Positions 11,806 through 23,200 of a DNA stretch of 64,000 bases are shown piece by piece. How positions within the stretch are numbered: position 1 is the stretch's first letter; every line of letters begins with the position of its first letter. This DNA comes from Pteria penguin. Its lineage: Eukaryota > Mollusca > Bivalvia > Pterioida > Pteriidae. The stretch is from contig CM068581.1 in the NCBI GenBank assembly GCA_035048485.1, positions 64,802,381 to 64,866,380 on the forward strand. Direction: 5' to 3'. The translations under genes and the position numbers were made by a program. Below the pieces are notes generated by a model. The model saw nothing but the letters and a program-made list of their open reading frames with translations, was not told the origin of the DNA and made no database searches.

Positions 11806-13830
11806 AATAAATTGAAATTTCCACATCTTAACATTTGCCCTATTATTTCACTATAGTTAATGACCCTGTCCCCAGGGCTAAATCATGGAGGTTGTAATGA
11901 TATGGGACATGGGTAAATACTGTGATTCATTATTAAATTTCATTTTAACATAACAAAAGTATAAAAAAAACAAGAGGCCCAAGTGGGCCTATATCGCTCA
12001 CCTGAGTACCTAGATGATCAGTCATGCATGAAGGAAGAATTCATTTATTTTTGCATTAATGTGACTAAGTCAACACAGATGTTGAAAATATGTCAAATTT
12101 TATTTCAGGCTAGAATAAAAAAAAAAACACTTTTTTGCACATCCATTCAGGTGATTTTGATATTAAGCATTTCCTTTGTCTCTGCAAGAAGTCATTCAGA
12201 GCAACAAGTTAGTCATTTTCTTTAGGTGGGGCCTTTTGTTGACTGATTTCAAGTCTAGGTCATGAACAACAATTGTTTCAAATATTGTCCAGATCTAACT
12301 TAAAATTGCCTAATTTCATATGTTGAGTGTTGAGAAACATCTAAAAACTTATTTAGATGTGTAAAGAAATGAAAAAAAAAAATTTCTCCATATTTCAATT
12401 ACCAAGTGGTATATGTACCATTGTGAGAACTGCTTTTTAGACATGGTGGCATTATCTGTTAATCAATTTGGATGAAATTTACCAAATTGATAGAGGACCT
12501 TTAGTACTTCATGTATTCCTTGCTTCATTTAAATCTTTCATGTGGTATAACAGCAGAAGTGAAAAATGTGATTGAATTGTTCCTATACACCCTCATTTGG
12601 AACTCTTAAAAAATTCATAGAAAATCCAAAAATTGAGATATTGACAAAATTCTTTCAAAGTAACAATCCTTACCATAATTATGATCACAATAGTCCATAA
12701 GAAATCATCATTATTATTTAACTAGGAAATATGACACTTTTTTTTCTGCATTTAATCACCAAATCCAAAGAAAAATTTAATGTCGAAAAAAAATTTTTAA
12801 ATTTGATTTTGGAAGGGAACCAAAATGACAATACGTCTTCACTCATCCCTCTAGATAATTTCTATGCATTCTGTTTGTCTCTGTATACAGCCCGTATGAA
12901 AAAGAATATTGTTAAAGGAGAGAACTCTTTTGTGACCTACTTTTGACTATGGTGACGCCACCTGTAAAGAGGTCTCAACGAAAACATCAGAATTCGAAGA
13001 GGATCATAAGTGACTTATTTCTACCAAGATTTATTAAAATCCTTCAAACAGTTTTGTAGAAAAAGTTGAAAATGTGAAAAATGGCCACACACCCCCCCCC
13101 CCCCCATCCCCACTTTTTTTTTTTGGAAGTCTTCAACGTAAAATTCCTAATTTCAAATGTTGAGTGTTGAGAAACATCTAAAAACTTATTTAGATGTGTA
13201 AAAAAAAAAAAAATTTTTTTTGACCACAGCTGGATTTGAACCGCTCCTCTCCATATTTCAATTACCAAGTGGTATATGTACCATTGTGAGACCTACTTTT
13301 TAGACATAGTGGCATTATCTGTTAACCAATTTGGAAGAAATTTACCACATTGATAGAGGACTTTTAGTACTTCATGTATTCCATGTTTCATTAAAATCTT
13401 TCATGTGGTATTGTAGAAAAAGTTGAAAATGTGAAAAATGGCCAGCCCGTCAAAAAAGCGTAAATTTCTATTTGACGGATCTTAACCCCGAACACAATTT
13501 TTAAAAACCCATCTTTATAGATTGTTGAAATGCAATTAGTTTCCCCATTTATGTACTGGTTCTGGAGAAGAAGATGTTTGAAGAGGGATACCCTTTTGGG
13601 CACTTCTGGTCCCGCCCTGGATCCACCCCTGAGGGAATCTGGATCCCGAACACAATTTTAGTAGGGGACCTTGAGTACATCATTTACACAAAGTTTGATC
13701 CAAATCTGCAATGTAGTTCCAGAGAAGAAGTTGAAAATGTGAAAAAGTTAACGACGGACGACGACGACGACGGACGGCGCACTATGACTATAGCTCACTT
13801 GAGCCTTTGGCTCAGGTGAGCTAAAAAGAA
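11806..13830 (+). repeat. Tandem duplication unit 2 (flank plus hairpin-ended element)
   Basis: Flank 11,806-11,972 and element 11,973-13,824 repeat unit 1 closely. Local differences include a shortened first internal block (deletion near 12,380), a longer C-run at about 13,090 and a deleted segment near 13,446. It ends with the same GAGCC-ttt-GGCTC hairpin and CTAA. A third partial flank (acatttgccctattatttca) begins at about 13,855, so the array once extended further right. Frames of 70-85 codons in both copies are repeat-borne. Confidence 0.85.
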
Positions 13831-14280
13831 AACACCATAAAATTTGAATACCTTAACATTTGCCCTATTATTTCATTACATCACATGATCCCCTCCCCCT
13901 CCCCTTCCATCCAAGAGGATTCAGAAACTCAATCAGAATATTTAATGGGATTATCATAATACAATAAGTTAAAATACAAAAAGAAATCAGTAAGAATGAA
14001 ATTCCAAGACGTAACATTTGCTATATCAGTTTGTATGTGGACGCTGACATGGACGCCAATGCTGGGGGGGGGGTTACAGCAATAGCTCTTCTGCACTTAA
14101 GTGCAGGCGGGCTAAAAAGTTATGGCCCGTACAAAGATTTACCCATTGTGACATTAATAATGCAGATATGACCTTTGTTGAAGGTGATGACACATCCTTG
14201 CCTCCTCGGCAAAAATTCTGATATAATATTTAAATCCATGACAGGGCTAAAAAGTATGCACAAACCTAAAATTTCCATCT
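13831..14280 (+). mobile_element. Partial flank copy and another hairpin-CTAA element end
   Basis: A G-run at about 14,064 is followed by agctcttctgcacttaagtg with a perfect hairpin CTGCACTT/AAGTGCAG at 14,091-14,106, then gcggg and CTAA (14,112-14,115), the same 3' architecture as at 11,802 and 13,824. From about 14,118 a fragment of the gttatggcccg / acacatccttg family follows. Confidence 0.65.
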
Positions 14281-14627
14281 CCAACTGACCTATCAAAATG
14301 ATATAGTAGAATCCACAGCCACTTTAGTAGGCCAACATATTGTAACAGGCTGTACACTTAAATAATCTAGATACTATGGCACTGTTTGTTGGTAAAAGCC
14401 TTTGTAGCAGTTTAAAGAGAACTTTTGGTGTAAAACTTTAAAATATGGATAATGCACCACCATAGCAAGTCTCTCTAGTTTTCCTAAATTTGCACAATAC
14501 GTCATATGAAGCTTACAAATGTTTCAATACACCATGTGACAATACACATGTATATCATGGAAAGACGTGCTTAATAAGTGTTGATCAATGCATCAGATAT
14601 ATTCACAACATTCTCTTATTGTAACAG

Positions 14628-14800
14628 GAATGGAAAACCAGCTAGGATTTAACCCAGAATCTTTTGAGTTTGTACCTCAACAATATACAGATCACCCAAA
14701 CATTGAATATGCACGAAATAAAAAACCATTATCTCCTATTTGTGATGCTGTAAGGAAAGACCATCTATACCATGAGCCAAGCATGTTAACAATAAGCTAG
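14628..14800 (+). CDS. Unrecognised C-terminal exon of a plus-strand gene
   Basis: A strong acceptor (attctcttattgtaacag, ending 14,627) opens a frame read as (x)GA ATG GAA AAC, needing one nucleotide from an upstream exon, with TAG at 14,798-14,800. It encodes about 56 residues including NQLGFNPESFEFVPQQYTDH and ICDAVRKDHLYHEPSM, a balanced, low-repeat composition quite unlike the repeat-derived frames around it. I do not recognise a family. It looks like a hydrophilic protein tail. AATAAA signals follow at 15,215 and 15,246. Upstream exons were not found; the preceding 8 kb is nearly all repeats, so the intron may be long. It converges tail to tail with the IRAG-like gene. Confidence 0.5.
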
Positions 14801-14831
14801 TCTTGCTTCCATTCTACTGATAATGTCAAAA

Positions 14832-15105
14832 CATTTATTGATTGATTTTTGTTTAATGTCACACCATGAATATTTCACGTATATGGTGACGGCATCTGCC
14901 TGATGTGGGGCATACAAATTTTGACCTTTGCAACAGACCCACCCGAAGCAGTGAGGGATCTTTAACGTGCCATGCATACCAAGACACGGGGCCTCGGTTT
15001 TTACTGTCTCATCCGAAAGACAGGACACCGGCATGACCAGAGCGGGACTCGAACCCCTGCCTCCCGATCAAGAGGCCAGCGCGATACCATTAGCCCATGC
15101 CGGCT
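14832..15105 (-). mobile_element. tRNA-derived SINE (family 1) with 14-bp target-site duplication
   Basis: The minus-oriented element has a tRNA-like head at the right end, with an A-box-like block (ggctaatggtatcgcgc) and a B-box-like GGGTTCGAGTCCCG. A conserved middle follows (aaagatccctcactgcttcg) and a tail of gattgatt type at the left. It is flanked by tgataatgtcaaaa at 14,818-14,831 and 15,106-15,119, an exact 14-bp duplication, which shows recent insertion. It sits in the presumed 3' UTR of the exon at 14,628. Confidence 0.9.
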
Positions 15106-15119
15106 TGATAATGTCAAAA

Positions 15120-16619
15120 AAGGCTGGAGGATATTAAGCGCTCTGCCTCTCTGGTAAAGTATGAATAATAATATAAAACAAAGATTTACAAACATTGATT
15201 AAATTTCAATTAACAATAAACACTACAATTTATAACAAGTGTAACAATAAAACTGCAAACATTTTTAAGTACATAAAATGCATTAAAGCAGTACATTATG
15301 CTAACAGAATGTTCATATTTGCAACATTGTGGTGCTAACACTGATCAAGGGCAGAGATAACTGACAAATATTTAAAATGTCTAAAATGATTTTTTTTTTT
15401 AAATCCTCTACACAAACTGATTTGTCAAATACCTGTTTGCTGTAGTATAGTAACTATAAAAGATAGAATATAAATAAAATAACAAGTGTTAATATTCAAA
15501 ATGTGAAGATCAAGGTCAAAATCAAAATTTCTTGTACCAAACAATAAAAGTTGCTTTATAAATTAAAATTTTGTACTTCTTAAAAATGTAGTGACCAATG
15601 ATAAAGTTTTAACAACAAAATCATTCAATAAAAACTGGTGTCAATTTATATTGCATTTTTTTTTCTTGTAGCATTGCCTTTATGATGATTAAGTGTTTTA
15701 GCAAAGATAAATATAAGGAGTGTCACAAGTGACATACAGGGAGAGTGGATACATAGATCTCAAACCTATAGAAATCTATGGAAGTCAACTATATCAAAGA
15801 AAATCAATATCCAAATCAGGACAGTTATTTTATGTCTTTTCTTGTAAATTTTAAATGCCCTTTCTTTGTATGAATGATATTTAAATATCGCACTATAAAA
15901 CCTATATCTAAATTCTACAATACATACATCTTGATTCAAATAAAAGACGATAAAACAATTATTTATGTGACATTGCAAAGTTACAATACAAATGTAGTGC
16001 TTCAGTTACACATAATATGTTTCTCGTGAAACTCCAACGAAAATAATCTGTAAGAAACTTGTTCATGAGAAGAATATTTATAACGAGACAAAGTGAAATG
16101 AAAGCAAAAACAAACCTTCATTAAGAAATTATGATCTCTTTTTAAAATGCATAATTGACAGATTGCCTTTCTTTATAAATTCATCAGTTTTATTTAAAAT
16201 GCATGATAATATGTATTTCTGCATCATACCTTCGACTGAAGTACTATAAGATTTTACCGAGTTTCTGTTAAAAGTTAAACAATAGGAAATATTCCATTAA
16301 AGCAATTTCTTCTTAAGAGGGTTTACAATGCCGACAAATTATTTACGCTTCTGTTAAATTTTGAAGATGTACTAGACACTTAAATTTCCAATGAACTGCA
16401 TTAAATAAATGATAAAAAACAAAACAAAACAGCAGACTTGGCAAACCTCTGACAATTTTACCAACACATTAAAAAATTTAAATCAACATTTTTAAAACAA
16501 AGTTTGAAAAATACTTCTTTAAATAAAATCAATGATACTTTCACTGAGAAATAAAAACATTGCAAATTAAAACTGCAAATTAAATTAGTGCCCAAATCAG
16601 CACATCAACATCCTATGCT
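15120..16619. other. AT-rich interval between two convergent gene ends
   Basis: No coding sequence is supported. AATAAA at 15,215-15,220 and 15,246-15,251 could end the plus-strand transcript. On the minus strand TTTATT (AATAAA) at 16,643-16,648 could end the IRAG-like transcript about 20 nt further on. The rest is low-complexity AT-rich sequence. Confidence 0.4.
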
Positions 16620-17029
16620 CGGAAACGAAAACAAACTCACATTTTATTGAATTCACATTTAGTGAATATCTGAATCAATGATAACAGGGTGAATGTGAAT
16701 AGGGCTGTGTTTTTCAATAATTATTTATGATTTATAACATATTTCTTATCTTCACCATTGCATTCACAGGACTTTTCCTTTGAAAAACAGTTTTCACCAC
16801 ACACTGACCATTTGGAATATTTCTTCTTTGAATCATCATTTCTAAATTGTAAAATTTGAAGTACACATTCAGAGATAAACTTAACTGTATACCCCATTAA
16901 AATGCAAATTAAAGCCTATTATCATATGCATATCACATTCTTGATCTCAGATATGAAAAACAATAGTCAGACAATCACTTGAAATTCCATTTCCACAAGA
17001 TCTGGCATTAAACTAATACAGGACCTTCA
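16620..17029 (-). other. Probable 3' UTR of the IRAG-like gene
   Basis: It follows the TGA at 17,030-17,032. The first AATAAA on the minus strand is at 16,648-16,643, giving a UTR of about 400 nt. Cleavage position is inferred, and longer forms cannot be excluded. Confidence 0.45.
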
Positions 17030-17231
17030 TCAGACAGGGGGTTTATCCATGTGCTTATATTGTGGGTAGACCTCTACAGCTGCCTGGCTCATTGGAAAGA
17101 AAGACAGCACAATGCTACACAGAGCCATGAAGAAGACAAACCCCGCCATAATCATTCGTAACTTTTTACTTGCAGTCTCCCACTCTGGCACTACCTCCCA
17201 AAATTTCTTCACTATGGTTTCTTTGAGGTTT
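17030..17231 (-). CDS. IRAG: IRAG exon 13 (last): juxtamembrane, TM anchor, KASH-like tail
   Basis: Acceptor tttctgttccag ends at 17,232. The exon completes a split Ile codon, then reads NLKETIVKKFWEVVPEWE, aligning in character with the NLKSSI stretch before the TM in Jaw1. Residues 26-45 of the exon (MIMAGFVFFMALCSIVLSFF) form a single hydrophobic helix. The lumenal tail of 21 residues ends HMDKPPV and TGA. The terminal PPV resembles the PPPX end of KASH peptides, but the first proline is Lys here. No cysteine is present in the tail. Confidence 0.93.
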
Positions 17232-20200
17232 CTGGAACAGAAAAAAATTATCTTGAGTTAATATTACACTTGAAATATTCTCTTTTAAATAGTCCAAAAC
17301 TATTTATCTCAATTCATCTGAAATTATAACATCTAAATCAGGGATTATTATATCATAGCTTATAAAATATTGAGAGGCTTTTAATCATGAAGTATTAAAA
17401 ATGTATATATTGTGCTACTTAGCTTTGTTTCCATATCAATACTCTAATTATTCAATTGAATTTCATACACGTTATTTTTTTTAAATTCTTAATTTAACTA
17501 CATACATCACAGGCATGTTTTCTTCCACTTCACATTTGTCTTGCATTTCTTCCAGTTTTTCGCTGATGGAATTCTGCTGTTCACGTAAAGACGAAAGTTT
17601 ACCTCCAATCTGAGCTTTTATTCCCTGTTCAAACCTAAAACATTTTACCATTACAGTAGATTGCCACAAAAACAACAAATCTGATCTGGAATTCTAAAAA
17701 GAACTCTGCAGAGAGCTAACTCCTTATATATATCTTTCTAAATTTTGGATAGTTAAACTTGGATATTACAAAGTGTTTGGAATCTTTGAAATCACTACAA
17801 ATATTAGTAAGTTCACGTTTTTGAAGTTTTTGTGTTGTTAATAACATGAAAAGAAAGGATGTTGGTATTGCATGACTATACATCAACCCCAGTTTCATTC
17901 CAGTTTCAAGTTTTTTTTATTCCAGTTTCAAGTTTTTGATGTTCGAGTCATTTAAGTTGGACTGTATGTATAAAACCATTAATTTTACTACTGTATTCAG
18001 TATTTTACACCTGTTTGGATTACCAATTATGCGTTTATAGAATAAGTGTCTTATTTTGTGTTTTCATCAAGGAATGGATTACAATGGCTGATGCATTTAT
18101 TTAAGATATACATGTACTATGTGTTAGCACATTATATCTAATAAAGGTATCAGACACTGCAATTCATTCCTGCATGAAACACAAAATAAGACACTTATTC
18201 TTATATAATGCTCATTTAAAGCCAAAATATCATACTGGAAACTTTAATTCATCTCCTATTTATAAACTGCATCATCAAACCATTTCGGAGGGAAGTTATA
18301 AATTGAAAGAAACAGCTGTTAATGTAATGTTTATCCAGAATGCTTTCGTCGAATGTCAAGCACTTTAGCGCAAAATACCACTTTGAAGAAGTCACACAAG
18401 GTTGGAAATGTCGAACATTTCAATTATGATGTCATAAGCATAACAATCAAAAGTTTGCCCAACAATGCTTTCCGTCCTGACAAAGGGATCAAATATGGGG
18501 CGTTATGACATCACCGATCAATGTCATTCATACAGAAATAAACAATATATATTTTGAAAGCTCAGGCGGTTACAGCGGTTGTGCATATATTTCATACGAA
18601 ATTTGACTATGATTACTTCGCTCTTAGACTTCTTTCCCCCTTCACCAAAATGCAGAAAATTCTGACATCATATTTTCAAACAGACAAAATCATTCTTACC
18701 CCTTTTGATAAGCTTCCTCTTCACTCGAGTTCTGTTTCACAACCATCGGTGGCGAAGTGCCATTTTTACTGAGAAGAAATTTTTAATATCAATATTAAAT
18801 TTCAAAAACATATAAATGACATATCAGAAAACTCATATTCAAGTAAAATTCTTAATATTGTGACAAACATACAATATTTTGTTGTTCTCAACTATATTTT
18901 ATGTATGAAGGCATCATTGAAACCTGTTGCACATGTTACTGACCTGTATGAGAACCAATTTTTAAATTAAGTACCAGTAAAGGTTGTAAACATGATGGCA
19001 TTATAAAAATCTGAGAACAGGTTATACCCTATAATTAAATCAATGCCATATAAACTCTTTCGAGTTGCGTCTGGCTTCAAACAATGTGTCAGACAGCCCT
19101 TGTGTAAATCTGAGTTACCGAAATTGAGCATGTGTTATGGTTTGCTAAATGTACCGGTACATAGCGATATATAACAGATTTTTGTCTCTTTGTTACTTAT
19201 GCAAAAGGTGCAGGTCAGTATAGTTGCAATAAAATTATCATATATGTCAAAATTCAACAAATCTGTCCCAAAAAAAAACTGACAAAAAAACCTTACTTTT
19301 CCACTGAACCTTCTCTTGACCGACTACCAAAACTAGAATTTGAGCTTGTCTGTTTCTCTAAAGAGGTGCGTCGTAATGAATTTCCTATAGAATTCTTGAT
19401 AGCAGTGGTGGCTACAATCTGCTGAAACTTAGATTTGGGATCCTGGAGAGAAAAAACAGAAAAGTTCATACATAGCCCTATATTATTGTATCACTTTGGT
19501 TCATTGTGGTATAAATAGACCAGAAATTTCATTCCTTATCAATTGATAATAAAACTGATTAAGATTTTAGAAAACAATATTTATGATTGCAGGTTTGAAT
19601 GGAAACTTGTATCATCTTGATCATCTTCTATTTTTCTTTTTTCTTTTTAGACAAATAAACAATGTAATAATAATAATTGTACAAAATGAAAGCAGAAAAA
19701 AAGATGATTACATGTAGAAGAGTCTGTTTATGTTGCATAAGTTGCTTTAAAATACATGTAAAAATTCAATGGTTAAGCCTTACAAATTAAAGTTATTCTA
19801 AGTTGAAAAACAAGGGTTTTTTTTCAATTAGTATGCATATTTCACAAAGGGCGATGCATGTGATAAATAAAAATATGAGTGTCTTTATGCCCTACCTGTA
19901 AGCAAATGACATCGCACATATCCACCTATCTGTTCTAAGAGTTATATTCTTTTTAGCATTAATTCGATCTATTTGCTACTTAACAAAGTATATATGAATG
20001 TAACACTTCAAGCATTGTACTGTTTATGGCTGTATCAAATTGACTGATTATTGTTTTACATCACTTAAAGATGCAAATACTATGACACTGTGAAAACAGT
20101 ACCAATGCAACAGTATTTCAGAACAAGCTGTGTTTGTGAAACACTAATGCTCCCAGTGGCAACAAAGTCCAAAAATTATTTTTAGCGTGTAGGTCATTAT

Positions 20201-23200
20201 CAAGGTCAAAAGGTCATTGACCTTGGTGTCAATTGGAAGGGCTTCATTAGCATGTGAAATATGAAGTCTTTATCTCTCACCGTTCAAAAGTTATGGTTAA
20301 AGTAGTCAGACAGACAAAAAATTATTTTTAGAGTGAAGGTCATTGTCAAGGTCAAAAGGTCATCGACCTTGGTGTCATTAATTGAGTACACATGTTAAAT
20401 ATGAAGTTTCTATCCCTCACAGTTCAAAAGTTATGACCAAGGTTAAAGTTGTCGGACAGCTGACAAACAGACAGGACAAAAACAATATGCTCCCAATCTA
20501 TCGATCTGGGGGCATAAAAAGTTATAAGAAGGAAAGTTTTTTTAAATAATTTTGTATTGCATATATTACATAATTTCATAAGCATATCAAAACAATGACT
20601 AAATTTTTTATGTCAAGGGGAGTATTGGACCTGCCCTGTTAGCAAATATCTAAATGTAATGAAAATAAATTTTACTACATAACGCATTTGAAATACATTA
20701 CATCCAACCTGCTACAAAATTACAGTGTGACAAAACTTAAGATTATAAGGAAGGGCCAGTGAGCTGGAGAAATGGTGCAGTTTTGTAGAGAGATAATTTG
20801 GGTATACTGAGCACATCCATGTTTGCTCAGGAAGTACTATGCTGAGATTGTCTCACCTCCTCAGATTCCGGGGATTCATGCAGGACTCCTTGAAACTTGC
20901 CAAAGTCCGAAATAGTCTCCTAATGAAACATGCATGATATTAGATCTCAACCAACATCCATATACAAAGGTATTAGTTCTAATCAAAATTAACACTAAAT
21001 TCTACAGCGTACACAGGAAATATGGATAAACATATGAACAAAATATGATTGGTACTTTTTTCAAAATCAAAACGTATTGGAATCTTAATGCGTAACATAC
21101 CTAGGGACAAGTTTTTAAAGAAAACACATCATCTCCAAAAAAGAAACAAACACACAAGAGGATTGAGTGGGCCTTTATCATTCACCTGAATACAATCTTA
21201 ATCCAGACAAAAAACAATAAAATTTGTAGGGGACCATAAGTACTTCATCCTTCAAGATTCATCAAAATCCTTCAAGTGGTTCTGCAGCAGAAGCAGAAAT
21301 TGTGAAAAAAATGTTACAATCCCCCCCCCCTCCCATTTTATAAAAAGAAGATTGAAAAGGTCAAAGAATAGATTTTCTTCATATATATAATGTACCATGC
21401 ATATTTTGTTCAAACATCAACTATGAACATAACTTGATACTATTAATAATGTACATGTAGTTTACATAACAAGGTTAGGAGGGAAAATGAAAAATGAAAG
21501 CACTGCCTAAATGTATTCAATAGCTATTGAAAGTTTAGAAATTCAAAATAGAGATTTGACATTATTACAAAAACTGACTTTCATATTTTGACATTGATGT
21601 CTGGATTTCCTTTTTGTTAAAATGAATTTCATAAGAAACATACCAAAGTCTTTACATAGGGTAGAATACCAAAACAGCTTGATTACGATACATTTGATGA
21701 TTTGTACGTAGCATGACCTTTTCATTAAGGCAAACTTTTAAGATTTTAAAGCAAGCTAAATGACTGTCTTAAGTTATGACTCAATTATACAAATAATTCA
21801 TAAGATGAAATCAAGCCTGGAAACTTAGCCCCCCCCCCCCCCCCACCTATATTAAAAAAAGTAATGAAGAGATTTTTCCGATACTCCTATATTATTGTAT
21901 AAGATTAATTTCTCTTTTTAAATACCGTCTGATATGGATAGATATCCCAAGTGTAAAAGGATCAAATTTACACATACTGTCTGATTCGACAGGCCTCAAA
22001 CAAAAATATAATCTAAGGGGATTCATGGAAGCTTTTCTTTTGCTTCCTTGTCATGCTAATGCAGGTCTTGCAAAATAAGAATTCTAGAATTTTTTTAATG
22101 ATGCTACTTCAAGAGCCACACATTTTCATGTTTATACATGTACCGGTACATTAGTTAGCAAGAAACAAAATTTTACCTCTCCTAAAACAAAAGAACACAC
22201 AGCATCAAAATTAATAAAACAAAAATCTACAGTTAAATTTAAATTAACAAAATTTATAGGCTCACAATGTTAATGGGTAGATGTATACATATTATGGGAA
22301 GCATGATACTTACTAAAGAGGCGGAGTGTGACAGTGTAGTGCCTCGAGGTAACATGACCTCACTAACCCGGCGACGAGGCCCCTGAAATATTAAAATTTA
22401 TTGTTACTAATACCAGTTTTCACAAATCAATTCATTGATTATACAAGTAATGAACTAAGTACTTAGTTTAAGCATTTATTTTTTTTTTTTTGGCTGTTGC
22501 TGAGTGTGTCTACATTTATGTAACATGAAATTACAGCATATATCAGGTATGTTCCTACAGCAGCTCTTTATCAACTTGAATTAAATACCATCTTTGTGAG
22601 AAGACTGGCTTTTGAATTTAAGGTTACCAATTTAGAACATTTGATTTACAAATATAAATGTGTTGGTATTTTAAATTGTACAGGGTCTGGCTGAGAATGA
22701 GCAACATTCTAAAATGCCTAAGTTGTAATCAAAGTACTCATGGTACAGAAAGATGGAGACATTTACCACTGTTGGTCTAAGTTTGAAAATAATAAATGTT
22801 TTAAACAGTTAGTGTAAGACATATTATCATATAGAATATCAGGATCTCTTAGTGATTTAATTGTTGACCACATTGTCAGACAGCAATGTACCTCAGGCAC
22901 ATTAAGTCTGCAAACAAAGCATTATTGCATAACTTGACAATAGACTGACAGAAATAAATCATATCAATAGGTATTGAAATGAGCATGCTATCTAGCTGAA
23001 TTTCATTATTTGTAGCTCACACGATCTTAAAATAGCAATCACATCATAGACTGACCTAATCTAAAAATAGTAAAGATGTGAAGCACCATTTGCTCCATGA
23101 TCAACTTACTCTGCTATTTTTGTATGTATATTCTTACACCGAAATGTAATCTTGTGTAGTCTCCATGTGCACATTGTTTTGATTACATCATTACATCACA

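Noticed and set aside
9761..13819. Repeated frames beginning MGLYRSPEYLDDQSCMKEEF and MFEEGYPFGHFWS as paralogous small genes
   Set aside because: They recur at the same places in the hairpin-ended elements (also 31,910) and start inside the terminal hairpin; divergence includes frame-breaking changes. Element sequence, not genes.
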